64,000 bases of DNA from Buddleja alternifolia (Eukaryota > Streptophyta > Magnoliopsida > Lamiales > Scrophulariaceae), in the NCBI GenBank assembly GCA_019426215.1, contig CM033406.1, positions 8,381,146 to 8,445,145 on the forward strand, given 5' to 3'. A model generated the notes under the pieces. It worked only from the letters and a program-made list of their open reading frames with translations. It searched no databases and was not told where the DNA came from. This document shows, in pieces, positions 34,036 through 46,086 of this stretch. The first letter of the stretch is position 1. Every line of letters begins with the position of its first letter. A program made the translations under genes and the position numbers.

Positions 34036-34525
34036 GAGAAAATTGCATTTTTCGTTCCATAACTCTATCTCATTTTAATTTTGCTCACAATTTAATGAGT
34101 TCTCAATAATAATCCTATAACTTTCAAAATGTTTCACATTTTGTTCCAATCGAAATTTTTGTCCAAAATTTAATGGTAAAACTCATGTGCTTCATTAATC
34201 AACATTTTTGCAACCAAAAAACAAAAATTATTCAACATTTTTGATCAAATTTTTGGGGAGAATTTGCTCGTGAATGATATGCACACACGAATTTTATTCA
34301 ATACTACGGTGTTTTTATTCAATATCACGGGTCACTCACGTACAAATTCTCCCCCCAAAAATATTAAAAATAAGTTGGGTAACGGTTGAATTTATGACGG
34401 AAATTTCGATTGAAACTAAATGTGATATAATTTAAAAGTTATGAGACCAAATGTAAAAAATTTATAATGATAAAAACCAAAATGAAAATGAGACAAAGTT
34501 GTGAGACGAGGAATGTAATTTGCCG
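34036..34525. mobile_element. Foldback MITE-like element
   Basis: The left arm AAAATTGCATTTTTCGTTCC followed by ATAACTCTATCTCATTTTAATTTTG pairs with the right arm, whose inverse reads CAAATTACATTCCTCGTCTC then ACAACTTTGTCTCATTTTCATTTTG. Similarity continues inward over about 100 bases. The short hairpin at 36154-36253 has related arms. Confidence 0.6.
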
Positions 34526-34955
34526 TAACAAGAGAAAGGAAAACTACACAAAGCGGACACCACTGAAGAAGTAATAGAGCTTTACTAACTAGAATAATTT
34601 AATAACATAGATTAATACAGCTTTAGAGGTTCTTTTACTGGATTCCAGGACTAGTTTGTTTTCCTTTTTCTTCCCAATTAATTTTCTGTCTTTTGTCTAT
34701 GCAAAACTTTTCCGTTCGTGTGCTTCTTTATCTAAATTGCTTTTAATAAACTTTAAGCATAAACATGAAGAGCCAGCCATGTATTGGAGAAGAAGAACAT
34801 TGTTGACTTCTTTGCATTTGCTAACTAATTAATGCATCTGACATATCATGGTGGAGAGATTCCCGCAAAGCTCGACACTGGATATATTAAAATTTACATT
34901 CTAATATTATGGAACCTTCACCTAAGCGATAGATACCAAACATTACACATTTTTG

Positions 34956-36015
34956 GGAAAATTACAAGTTTAACTTCTCCCCTGCAATTAAGTCCACTTA
35001 CTTAGTAAAAAAAAAAAAACCCTAGCCCCTCTCGCTTTCTCCACCTCTCTCTACGCTCTAGCCTTCTTTTTTCTTCTATTTTTCTCCGCCGGCGATGGCT
35101 TGGTGAAGCAGTTGTCTCCTTCACCACTGTTACCACTACCATCGTCGGCGGGTTAGGTTGGAGCACCCTTCTTCAAATTGTACATCACATCTTCAAATCT
35201 GACGAGACGGATATGGATCTAACGAGACAAAGACAAATCTGACAAGATAAAGACGGGTGATACATAAATTTTTATATAGCGTTTTAGATTTTTTATTTAG
35301 TATTTTATTTTCTCTCTCGTATGAGAGTTTTGTCTATTTGAATAGGAGCTGCACAAGAATTATCTTGTGTTCGTTTGTGAGTTTTTAAGATTTGTTATCT
35401 TCAAGAAACTTGATAGTTGGTGTTTCAGATGTTCTTACTACATCGTTTGAGTCGATATGAATTGTATTGTTTCAGGCGTTGTAAACTTTCGATTGAATGA
35501 TATATAAGACCGATTTTTCTTCAAAAAAAAGTCCACTTACTTTTAATTTTGTGGCACTTCTCCCACTTGCAATTAACTCCACTTACTTTTAATTTTGTGG
35601 CAATTTTGATCCTCTGATGCTGGAAAATTTAAAAATTGGGGATTTTAATTCTAAATGGGGGGCAATTACGTCCAAAATGACGTGACAAAAACCAAATTGG
35701 AGGAAAAAATCATCTTCTTCCCGCTATATAGTATTCATACAACTTGGTTATATATATTATCTCCAATCTTGTTGGAAGAAGAAGAACTTTTCCCCTCCAA
35801 TTCGATATTGCCACGTCATTTTGGATGCAATTTTCCCCCATTCAGAATTAAAATCCCCAAATCGAAGTGAAAAGCCCCAAGTCGAAGTCAACATCCCCAA
35901 ATCAGATTAAATTCCCATTTAAATTTTTCGGCGCAACAAGACCAAAATTGCCACAAAATTAAAAGTTAGTGGGCTTAATTGCAAGTTCGAGAAGATAGTG
36001 TCCCAAAATTGCCAC
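34956..36015. mobile_element. Foldback element with an inserted retroposon
   Basis: The left arm contains CTTGCAATTAACTCCACTTA and CTTTTAATTTTGTGGCAATTTTG (35565-35612). The right arm at about 35935-35990 is its inverse. Inner blocks GGGGATTTTAATTCT (35639) and its inverse (35845) also pair. The 71-codon frame at 35655-35870 is part of the foldback, not a gene. The left arm is interrupted by the insertion at 35004-35528. Confidence 0.6.
34990..35542 (+). mobile_element. Retroposon (SINE or processed transcript) with 14-bp target duplication
   Basis: The insert 35004-35528 is flanked by identical AAGTCCACTTACTT at 34990-35003 and 35529-35542. It begins with an A run followed by AAACCCTAGCCCCTCTCGCT, which looks like a plant mRNA 5' leader. 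It continues through CGCCGGCGATGGCTTGG, where the ATG is followed quickly by a stop, and ends with TCTTCAAAAAAAA. A long target duplication and a terminal A tract are hallmarks of LINE-mediated retroposition. The source transcript is not recognised. Confidence 0.65.
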
Positions 36016-36153
36016 CCCGCTAATATATAGGATCAAAATGGCAATGTTTACTATATTTATTTAATAGATTAGAAATGGCTCAGGTTCGACCAGAACCCAC
36101 CTTGATTGGATGAATTTTGAGACCAAAAAGGTTCATGGGGCTTTGTTAGATTT

Positions 36154-36253
36154 GGGAAAAATTGTATTTTTTGTCCTATAACTTGGTCGCATTTCAATTT
36201 TGGACCAAAATTGAAACACGGCAGAGTTATGGGACAAAAAATATAATTTTCCC
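36154..36253. mobile_element. Short 100-base foldback element
   Basis: Starts GGGAAAAATTGTATTTTTTG and ends with the inverse (CAAAAAATATAATTTTCCC). The arms cover nearly the whole element, with CAATTTTGG/CCAAAATTG at the centre. Arms resemble those of 34036-34525, so this is probably a deletion derivative of that family. Confidence 0.75.
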
Positions 36254-36644
36254 TTGAGTTTGAATGTTCTAGACCGAACAGCCACATTAAAAAATAATAA
36301 TATTTTACTACTATTGTAAGCAAGAATGTCCCAAATCTACAATGATTTTTCTTCGTCATTGTTTTAATTTTTCTTTCCTTTTTTCTCGCGCAGCTTACAA
36401 TACGACACCATGTTGCAGTTTTTCTACTTTCAAAACAGTCGTTTGCATTGTTATAATTCAAAACTTGAGGGCCCTTTGCTTAATTTGGGCCCACATGTGA
36501 CATGTGATCCTATTGGGCAAGTTTTTGGAACTGTCTTTGCTAGGATAAACTCCACCAGATCTGAACCCTCCTTAGTGGGCGTTTCATTTACTTTTTTGCT
36601 CTGAATATTTCTACTTCTTATGTATTTTTCAAGGTGGGAGTCGA

Positions 36645-36990
36645 AACCCAACTAGCTTGTATTTGGCAAAGCATGTCACCTCCTTGTTACGTTGAACTTG
36701 AAGATCGTGCATTTTGGGCGGTAATATTGTTCAACTTCGATATGCAAGTCGTGAGTGAAAATAGGTTGTCACAGCTAAAGGAGCTTGATGAATTCTGACA
36801 TGAGGCATAAAAAAATGCCACACTCTATAAGGAGCATACCAAGAAGTGGCATGACCAACACCTCGTGCCTATGGAATTCACCAAACTCTTGTCTAAGACC
36901 GTTTTCGGGGAAGCTTAGATCAAAATGGTTGAGGCCCTTCACCATAAAGAAAGTTTTCCCATTTGGAGTCATTGAAACTCATGATGAGGT
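36645..36990 (+). pseudogene. Gypsy integrase C-terminus remnant (left half)
   Basis: Degenerate Ty3/gypsy integrase tail starting near 36655 with the FGKACHL-like block, also present at 57275. It continues through FNFDMQVV-like and KELDEF-like blocks in shifted frames, then FTIKKVFPFGVIETHDEV in one frame just before the copia insertion at 36991. It resumes at 46087. Numerous stops are present. Confidence 0.7.
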
Positions 36991-38600
36991 TGTTGGGAAT
37001 TATACGAATAAAACGCAGCGGAATGTAAATTTAATTCCCAAAGCCCGAATCATCTCTAATCCTCGTGTTTAATTGTGTATAGAAAAATTACCGTTCTCGC
37101 GTATGTTGATTTCTGAATGTGATCTTTTTCTCTAACGCCAAATTTGCCAACGTCTCTAATTCGTCATGCCGGAATCAAAAACGAAAAACTCCTCCTTTCT
37201 TCCTTGTCAAAGACGGCTAGAGAGAGAGAGAGAGAGGTGGGAGACTTTTTCTTGGAGAGAAAGTTATGTAAGTTGCCTTGTGTTATTTTTCACCTTGTGA
37301 TACATTTATATCATTATGAAACAATAACACTAGCATGCAAGAGCCCTATTTGGGCGTCAATTTGGCCGCCCCTTAGTGGGCTCGGAAGCCTTCGGGCTTT
37401 CATCTTGCTTGCTAATTAATTAATCGGATAATTTATTTATCTAATAAATAAATTGATAATCCAATTAATTCAATTCCTAATTAATTTATAATTCAATTTC
37501 TCCAAGAAATTAATTAACTCATTAATTTAATTTAATTAATTAAATTATCCAATAATTAATTAATTAATTAATTACAGCATCCAATGCCGTGAACTTCTCT
37601 CAAGTCTTTTACCCATGTTTTTCCTTTTGCACTTCCTTTAAGCGCGACTCTTTAGGTTCGTCTCAAAAGGCAATTTGGAGGAATCCAAAGGGGTGTGAGT
37701 GACACCTAGCCAGTCTCGTGGCTCACACCGTAACCCAATTGAGGACGAATGAATAGGATCATTCCAAACCTTTATGCCGTGAATACCGTACATGTATAAA
37801 CCTTTTATTCTTATATCCCAGTCAATTAAGAGTCATGGTTTAAAGTCAAACTCATATAACTTGACCATATGCCTAAGCTCATAATAAGTCGAGGTATTTA
37901 AATACTTTGACCAAAGACTTTCATCCTCACTTATTCATGATCGCATAGGATATTTTACTCATTCACTTATGAGAGAATAAATTCCATAATGCAAATCAGT
38001 TAACAATGCTACTTGCCCATCAAGTCGCACTTCGAGGTCGATTCCACCAACAGGTGATTTGAATCTAACTACTCTAATGACAGACTTGATGTCACAAGTA
38101 CATCTTCAACTCGATTTCTCAGGTCAGAGGTTCACACGTACCTATCACTACTTATCAGTTTCATCATTGACAGTCAATGAGTGAATACCCATGTGATGAA
38201 CTGATGCGAGCCGTGTTCGAACATATCAGTCCAACTGACACATCTATGATATAAGTTCCCACTACCATTTCCATAGTGTACGACTGACATTTTCTCTGTC
38301 GAAACTTACATCATATAAATCTTTATTCACTATTGATACCCAATCAATATTTCTTAGACTTGCGAACTCTTTTAGATGTCAAGGGTCAAACCATTCTAGT
38401 ACCTTTCCTCCTATCCCATAGGAGGTAGAAGGTTCGCCTTGTCATCAAGGACTTTACGTTGTTTATTCACACCTTATAAATGTCTATAAGAAAACAACAA
38501 TCAACTGCCTTATATTAATAGAAAAACCATAGTTTAGTTACAATGTTTGTGCCCTATAAATCTATCCTCTTTATGGCATTCGAGGGCATATACTCTAACA
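36991..38600 (-). repeat. 3' LTR of complete copia
   Basis: Starts TGTTGGG and ends ACTCTAACA on the plus strand, 1610 bases. The polypurine tract adjoins at 38601, confirming it as the 3' LTR. Confidence 0.92.
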
Positions 38601-38615
38601 AGCTCCCACTTGCAC
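38601..38615 (-). other. Polypurine tract
   Basis: GTGCAAGTGGGAGCT on the element's strand, between the pol stop codon and the 3' LTR. Confidence 0.85.
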
Positions 38616-40249
38616 TCAATGCCATTTGCTGTGGTATTTAATACCCATCTTATCGAGATGTTTTTCCAGCACCGCCTGTGCCAATGGCTTGGTCAATGGA
38701 TCAACAACATTGTCGGCTGAGGCTATTTTCTGAACACCTATTTCACCTCGTGCAACGATCTCTCTTATGATATGATATCTCCTCTCTATGTGTTTGGATT
38801 TATTGTGAGACCTAGGTTCCTTCGCTTGCGCTATAGCTCCGGTGTTGTCACAATAAAGTGGCAACGAGAGCTTTATGCTAGGAACCACTTGAAGTTCCTC
38901 AACGAACTTCCTAATCCAAACAGCTTCTTTAGCTGCCTCCAAGGCAGCTATGTATTTAGCCTCTGTGGTGGAGTCTGCGGTTGTGCTTTGCTTGGAACTT
39001 TCCCAAGACACCGCTCCACCATTTAGAGTAAATACAAATCCCAAGGTGGATTTTCGGTCATCAACATCAGATTGGAAATCCGAATCAGTGTACCCGTCCA
39101 CCCTCAGGTCACCACTTCCATAGGTGAGAATCATATCTTTAGTTCTTTTCAGATACTTTAGGATATTCTTCACAGCTATCCAATGTTCCTTACCAGGGTT
39201 TGCTTGAAATCGACTAACAACGCTCACATCATAAGCAATGTCGGGTCTAGTACAGAGCATCGCGTAAATCAAGCTGCCCACAGCAGACGCATAGGGTATA
39301 ATGTTCATTTCTTTTCTATCTTCCTCACTTTCAGGACACATAGATTTCGCAAGATGTATCCCATGTCTAATTGGTAGGAACCCTTTCTTAGAATCTTCCA
39401 TGTTATACCTTTTTAGGACCTTTTCTAAGTAAAGGGCTTGAGAAAGTCCTATCATTCTTTTGGTTCGATCTCTATAGATCCGAATCCCTAGAATATAAGT
39501 CGCTTCTCCCAAGTCCTTCATGGAGAATGTACTCGAAAGACACTTCTTGGTTGTGGTGAGCATTCCTATGTCATTCCCAATGAGTAATATGTCATCTACA
39601 TATAACACTAGGAATGTCAACTTGCTCCCACTGACCTTCTTGTAAACACAGGGCTCGTCTTTATTTTTGATGAAGTCAAATCCTTTGACAACCTCGTCAA
39701 AACGTAGATTCCAGCTACGAGACGCTTGTTTGAGTCCATAAATGGATCTCTCAAGTTTACACACCTTATGAATATGCTCCTCGGATTCAAAACCTTTAGG
39801 CTATTCCATATAGATATCCTCTTCTAGGAATCCATTTAGGAAAGCAGTTTTGACATCCATTTCCCATATTTCATAATCTAGGTGTGCTGCTATTGCAAGT
39901 AAAATTCTTATTGATTTGATCATAGCCACTGGCGAGAAGGTTTCTTGGTAGTCAATTCCTTCCTTTTGACTATACCCTTTCGCCACTAGCCTGGCTTTGT
40001 AGGTGTCTACTTTCCATCTACACCAATCTTTCTCTTGTAGATCCATTTACACCCGATTGGTTTTACCTCTTCAAGTTGGTCTACAAGTTTCCAGACTTGG
40101 TTTGTATGCATCGAATCGATCTCAGTTTGCATAGCTTCACTCCATCTAGCAGCATCCACATCCACATCCACCATCGCTTGATCAAAAGTGGAGGGATCAT
40201 CTCCATGATCCTCCTCTAACACAGAATGGAGATCCAAATCCCTCTGCAT
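38616..40249 (-). pseudogene. Copia reverse transcriptase and RNase H
   Basis: The RT N-terminal blocks are at 40007-40249 ([31 protein letters not shown]) and, after a frameshift near 40010-40046, at 39801-40046 ([24 protein letters not shown], then [10 protein letters not shown]). A stop near 39799 precedes the 382-codon open block 38616-39764. That block holds YGLKQASRSW, the intact catalytic YVDDILLIGND, and RNase H with YTDSDFQSD and STTEAKY, ending GIKYHSKWH and TGA. Both catalytic centres look normal. The defects are one frameshift and one stop, so this pol is only mildly decayed. Confidence 0.85.
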
Positions 40250-40294
40250 TAGATATCCGTACTTCTCAGGCGGTTGAGATACTCTATTCGATCG

Positions 40295-41640
40295 TCATGG
40301 TTGTGGTTGTGTTACAGAAGGTTCGGTTCTCACTCCCTGTGTAGATGTATCCAGTGGGGTTTCATTTTGTTCTTCTAGAACAATCTTTCTACTCGCTCCT
40401 CTTTCTTGAATGAACTCATCTTCAAGAAAGTGGGCTTGTAAGGCTACAATGATCCTTTGATCATTGTGCAGGTAAAAGAGATATCCCATAGAATCTTTAG
40501 GATATCCAATGAAATGTCCCTTTATGGACCTAGCCTCCAACTTGTCGACTTTAGTCTTTTTGACATAAGCCGGACATCCCCAAATCTTTATGTGGTTAAG
40601 ACTTGGTTTTCTATTTCTCCACATTTCAAAGGGAGTCAGAGGAACGGACTTGGACGGACATCTATTTAAAATGTGTGCAGCTGTAAGCAGCGCGTGACCC
40701 CTCAGTGAAATAGGTAAATCAGTGTAGCTAAGCATGGAGAGAACATGTCCAACAAGGTTCGATTCCTTCGCTCTGCTACTCCATTCAACTGTGGAGTCAC
40801 TGGAGGTGTGAGTTGCAATACTATACCATTCTCTCTAAGGTATAAGTCAAACTCGTCGCTCATATATTCTCCTCCTCGATCAGATCGAAGAGTTTTTATA
40901 CGTTGACTTGTTTGATTTTCCCCTAAAGCCTTGAATTCCTTGAACTTGTCAATGGATTCAGACTTATGCTTCATCAGGTACAATAGACCATATCGAGAAT
41001 GGTCGTCAGTGAAGGTGATAAAGTAAAGGAAACCTCCTCTGGCCATTTCTCCAAATGGACCACAAACATCAGTATGCACTAAACCTAAGATTTGTGAGGC
41101 CCTTTCAAAGCTCCCTATGAAGGGTGATCTAGCCATCTTGCCTTTGAGATAAGATTCACAAGTAGGATAGGGATCCAATCCCAGTGGGCCAATTAGCCCA
41201 TCTTTTTCCATTTTGCGAATCTTTTGTTCGCTAGCATAGCCTAGTCGAAGGTACCATATCAATCGTTGGTTTATTTCAAGCCTACTACGTTTCCTTTGTA
41301 TAGTATTCACCGCATATACAAATTTATTACCATAATAAATGTTGCATCGTTCATCAATAAAACGGAAAGTGTAACCATTCTTAACTAAAACGGGAATAGA
41401 AACAATGTTTTTAAGCCCATTAGGCAAAACCAAAACATTATCCAGTAATAGTACATGTCCAGAATTTAAAAACAACGAGGTAGATCCTATTGCAGTAGCC
41501 GCGACGCTTTGCCCGCTGCCTACTCTGATCTTCACCTCATCGTTGTCCAGCTTCCTTCCTCGCATCAGATCCTAATTCATACAACATATGTGAGCACTAG
41601 CTCCAAAGTCAAGAATCCAAGATGTAGAGAAGACGGTCAT
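40295..41640 (-). pseudogene. Copia protease and integrase
   Basis: Protease: at 41598-41610 the active site reads D-F-G-A-S, so the Ser of the catalytic DSG is replaced by Phe, and a stop follows shortly (near 41575). GAG-pre-integrase and integrase are open at 40702-41565: LIWYLRLGYASEQKI (the first zinc-finger His is replaced), CESYLKGKM (the second Cys of CxxC reads Tyr), HTDVCGPFGEMARGGFLYF, RSDRGGEYMSDEF, and QLNGVAERRNRTLLDM. The frame shifts near 40735 and goes on at 40295-40735 (NRCPSKSVPLTPFEMW, IWGCPAYVK, LFYLHNDQRIIVALQAHFLE). The D,D,E triad is kept, but the zinc finger is damaged. Confidence 0.85.
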
Positions 41641-41699
41641 AGAACAATAAGTTTCATGAACATAAAGTTCCATACCTTGTGCGCCAGGCCCCATATTTG

Positions 41700-42513
41700 A
41701 ACAGTTCCTTCTCCAGTGGCCCAGCTAACCGCAGTGTAGGTATCTGTCTGTCTTTTGTGGACCCTTTCGCTTGCGAATCACAGGAGCTTTCCCTTTTCCT
41801 TTATCGACACCACCCTGAGCTCCAAGCTCGCCAGCCTGCTTCTTGGTTTTTCTCTTCTTATTCTTCGCCCGTTTGGACCCAGAAGTGATAACCAAAGCAG
41901 TCTCTTTTCCCTTGGGCTTCAATTGAGATTGTGCAGTGATTAATTTATTCATTAGCCCAGCTAAGTTGCATTCAATCTCATTGCAATTGAAGTTCATGAC
42001 GAATTGGGAAAAAAAATCAGGAAGGGACTGCAAGATAAGATTGGTCTGAAGTTGCGGGTTCATTGTAAAATCGAGAGCTTCCAATCTCTCGATCCTCGAT
42101 ATCATTTTGAGGACATGATTCCCAACCTTCTCCACTTCTCTCATTTTGGCTCCGAAGAGCTCTTTAGATATTTCATATCTAGCAGTCCTACTGTGCTCAC
42201 CATAGAGCTCGACCAAGTGCGCCAAGATAGCCCTCGTTGTGGTCATCTTATCGTGGGACCTCTGTAGCTCATTCGTCATAGAGCCAAGAATGTACCCACG
42301 CACTCGGACGTCGTCCTTCACCCATTTTTCAAGAGCTTAGACTTCTTCTTCATTGGCACGTGTTCTGGCAGGAGGAGCAGGGATATCAGTGTCCAACACG
42401 TATCCTAGAGACTCCATATTGAGAACTATTCTCAAATTCCTTATCTAATCCACGTAGTTGGGTCCGGTAAGGATATTCTTTTCGAGTAATACGGAAATTG
42501 GGTTGATTGTCAT
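41700..42513 (-). pseudogene. Copia gag (UBN2 type), two stops
   Basis: Start codon chosen at 42513 (MT-IN-P...VLLEKN), matching the plus-strand relative at 15916. Two in-frame stops interrupt the N-terminal part, near 42445 where the Trp of VDW reads TAG, and near 42338. The rest (41725-42321) is open: LYGEHSRTARYEISKELFGAKM, LQTNLILQSLPDFF, then a Lys-rich stretch. The zinc knuckle near 41705-41745 has lost its first Cys (reads Tyr) and contains a stop, with GHWRRNC preserved. Confidence 0.85.
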
Positions 42514-44476
42514 TTTTGAAAAATGAGAGAGATAAAACAAATAACTGCAGAAAATAAACCAGACTTAATTAGAATAATGGACTAAACTAAGACCAAGTTT
42601 AAAATCAAGGACTTCGACTTATAACTTGGCTACCACTACATTTTTTGAAATTCCACACTCCCACTATGAAATGACGGAAGCGATCGTTGATGAAAACTTC
42701 GTGGTGGGAATTGAGTTCTTTAATTAATATAATGGATGACAACCCTTTAACGATATTTGGTCCATTACTTAATTAAAGTGATGTCAAACATCAATCTATC
42801 AAATAGACGGTTCAATCATATTTATCCCATAATCCACAAATACCGCAACCCTTTAACGATTTATTGGTAATGTGGACTATCTAAGTTCATTCCCACTAAC
42901 TCCTCATAATCTAACATTTGAATTTCACCTTGCAACCCTTTAACGATATTTGGGGTGAAATATGTCTCGATTAAGGCATCTAATGCACTTAATAAAATTC
43001 TAGAACTAAATCTTGATACATGACCCCCACTTACTGGGAAGATGCCACATATGGATTTAATCCTTGATCTTATCAAGTTTAGTGGAAGGAAAGGATGCCT
43101 AGCACCCCTTACTAACTTAGTATAACTTTTATTTGGGAGAATTCATGTTCTAAACATTTATTTCGTCTCACTTTGCACATTTACCAAATTTATATAGCGC
43201 ATATTGATAACACACATGATTCATACAACTAATGAACATGCATCGAAAGCAATAATACAACACACAAGTCTATGGGCTTTTATCTAGAGAGCCCAAGCCA
43301 ATGGGCCATCATAAAATTGAAAAAGAAAAGCCTAGCTAATCTTCGTGGGCTCCAAGCTCCTCTTCTTTTGCATGATCTCCATTTTGAAAAGCCTATTCTA
43401 TTTCTATTTATTACTAGAGGTAATTTAAAACCTATACATAAATCTAGAAATAAAATAAAATGGGCTCAAACCGGCCCTTACAACCCATCAAAAGAAATAC
43501 ATAATCAAAAGAAGCAACCTAAGCCCATAGACATATGTCACCATCACATAATACATGCTCGCGATAAATAAAGCACTTATGTTGGTGATTAATAAAAATT
43601 AATTAGTCCAACTTAATTAATTTCCACAATAAAATTCCAAATTTTATTGATTCATATGAAAATAATCCTATTTATGAGAATTCTTTATTTAAATAAATAA
43701 CTTAATAAATAAAATTCTCAAAGAGTTTATTAATTAATTATTTCATTCAAATAAAGATCATTAAAAACTATATTGGGCTTAATTTTATCAAAATTAAATT
43801 ACCAACCATTGGCATATTCAAAATTAATTAATTAGGCCCAATAACTAATTTATTGAATTATCCACAATTTTAATCAAAACAATTTGGGCCCCTTTTTAAT
43901 TAAATCCGGGTCATCATCCTTTTGACCCACCCGGATAACTAAAATAGCCCAAACACCTATTCAATTAAAATTTGGACCTTAGGAAAATATAACCCGACCC
44001 ATTAGGGCCCGAGTCACAAAAACCGGGGGCCCGAAACAGGTCCGTGCGCTGGGCGCATGGCACGGTGTATGCCGTGGGCCCAACGCACGGTTTAAGCGTG
44101 TTTGGGCGTCCGGCCAGCCCCTTCGACCGGCGCCGTGAAATGGCACGGCGTTGGGGGCCCACCCAGTGTGTGCAGTGCGCACGCTGTGTGTGAAACGGGA
44201 GGCCGATAAGGCCTCCAATTGCACGCACAGGACAGCGCGCCCAGCGTGCAGACTGCGCATGCTTTTTGCGTCGCGCTTGTCTCAGAGTTATACTTCTTCG
44301 ACTCTCATAACATTTATATGCCCAAATTCGTAACTCATTAAACTACAACTTTCATGAAGGAACTACAGCGAGATTCAGAATATTTTCATATGAAAAATAC
44401 GTTCAAAGCATCCCTCAAAAACGCAAAAAAAAAAAACAGTCAATCACATAAGCAATTAAACACAGAATTCAGAGAT
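42514..44476 (-). other. Long leader of the complete copia
   Basis: About 1.96 kb between PBS and gag, homologous to 1-1105. No credible coding frame. A CAACCCTTTAACGATATTTGG word recurs at 42742, 42849 and 42933 with small changes, giving a short dispersed repeat. A GC-rich island occupies 44030-44290. Frames at 43965-44333 are side products of that island. Confidence 0.7.
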
Positions 44477-44490
44477 TGGCTTTGATACCA
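44477..44490 (-). other. Primer binding site of complete copia
   Basis: TGGTATCAAAGCCA on the element's strand, one base from the 5' LTR. Confidence 0.88.
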
Positions 44491-44491
44491 C

Positions 44492-46086
44492 TGTTGGGAA
44501 TTATACGAATAAAACGCAGCGGAAAGTAAATTTAATTCCCAAAGCCCGAATCATCTCTAATTCTCGTGTTTAATTGTGTATAGAAAAATTACCGTTCTCG
44601 CGTATGTTGATTTCTGAACGTGATCCTTTTCTCTAATGCCGAATTTGCCAACGTCTCTAATTCATCACGCCGGAATCAAAAACGAAAAACTCCTCCTTTC
44701 TTCCTTGTCAAAGACGGCTAGAGAGAGAGAGAGAGGTGGGAGACTTTTTCTTGGAGAGAAAGATATGTAAGTTGCCTTGTGTTATTTTGCACCTTGTGAT
44801 ATATTTATATCATTATGAAACAATAACACTAACATGCAAGAGCCCTATTTGTGCGTCTATTTGGCCGCCCCTTAGTGGCCTCGGAAGCCTTCTGGCTTTC
44901 GTCTTGCTTGCTAATTAATTAATTGGATAATTTATTTATCCAATAAAAAAATTGATAATCCAATGAATTCAATTCCTAATTAATTTAGAATTCAATTTCT
45001 CCAAGAAATTAATTAACTCATTAATTTACTTAATTAATTAAATTATCCAATAATTAATTAATTAATTACGGCATCCAATGCCGTGAATTTCTCTCAAGTC
45101 TTTTTCCCATGTTTTTCCTTTTGCACTTCCTTTAAGCGCGACTCTTTAGGTTCGTCTCAAAAGGTAATTTGGAGGAATCCAAAGGGGTGTGAGTGACACC
45201 TAGCCAGTCTCGTGGCTCACCCAATTGAGAATGAATGAATAGGATCATTCCAAACCTTTACGCCGTGAATACCGTACGTGTATAAACCTTTTATTCTTAT
45301 ATCTCAGTCAAGTAAGAGTCATGGTTTAAAGTCAAACACATATAACTTGACCATATGCCTAAGCTCATAATAAGTCGAGGTATTTAAGTGCTTTGGCCAA
45401 AGACTTTCATCCTCACTTATTCATGATCGCATAGAATATTTTACTCATTCACTTATGAGAGAATAAATTTCATATTGCAAATCACTTAACAATGCTACTT
45501 GCCCGTCAAGTCGCACTTCGAGGTCGATTCCACCAACAGGTGATTTGAATCTAACTACTCTAGTGACAGGCCTGATGTCACAAGTACATCTTCAACTCAA
45601 TTTCTCAGGTCAAAGGTTCACACGTACCTATCACTACTTACCAGTTTCATCATTGACAGTGAATGAGTGAATACCCATGTGATGAACTAATGCGAGCCGT
45701 GTTCGAACATATCAGTCCAACTAACACGTCTATGATATAAGTTCCCACTACCATTTCCATAGTGTACGATTGACACTTTCTCCGTCGAAACTTACATCAT
45801 ACAAGTCTTTATTCACTATTGATACCCAATCAATATTTCTTAGACTTGCGAACCCTTTTAGATGTCAAGGGTCAAACCATTCTAGTGCCTTTCCTCCTAT
45901 CCCATAGGAGGTTGAAGGTTCGCCTTGTCATCAAGGACTTTACGTTGTTTATTCACACCTTATAAATGACTATAAGAAAACAACAATCAACTGCCTTATA
46001 TTAATAGAAAAACCATTGTTTAGTTACAATGTTTATGCCCTATAAATCTATCCTCTTTATGGCATTCGAGGGCATATACTCTAACA
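44492..46086 (-). repeat. 5' LTR of complete copia
   Basis: Starts TGTTGGG and ends ACTCTAACA on the plus strand, 1595 bases, adjoining the PBS. It lacks several bases (near 45220) that the 3' LTR has around GCTCACACCGTAACCC. Confidence 0.92.

Larger units (their letters stand above)
36991..46086 (-). mobile_element. Complete Ty1/copia retrotransposon, minus strand
   Basis: About 9.1 kb with two LTRs (5' 44492-46086, 3' 36991-38600), a PBS and a polypurine tract, flanked by a perfect GAGGT duplication (36986-36990 and 46087-46091). It carries gag and pol in copia order, and a long 1.9-kb leader. In the first 190 bases the two LTRs differ at 8 positions by eye, 7 of them transitions, so the insertion is not very recent. 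gag has two stops and pol has several breaks; the RT-RNase H block remains open for 382 codons. Confidence 0.92.

Noticed and set aside
35655..35870. 71-codon frame.
   Set aside because: It lies across the arms of a foldback element, and no motif is visible.
43272..43571. 99-codon plus-strand frame in the copia leader.
   Set aside because: The homologous leader at 1-240 does not conserve the frame, and the sequence is non-coding leader.
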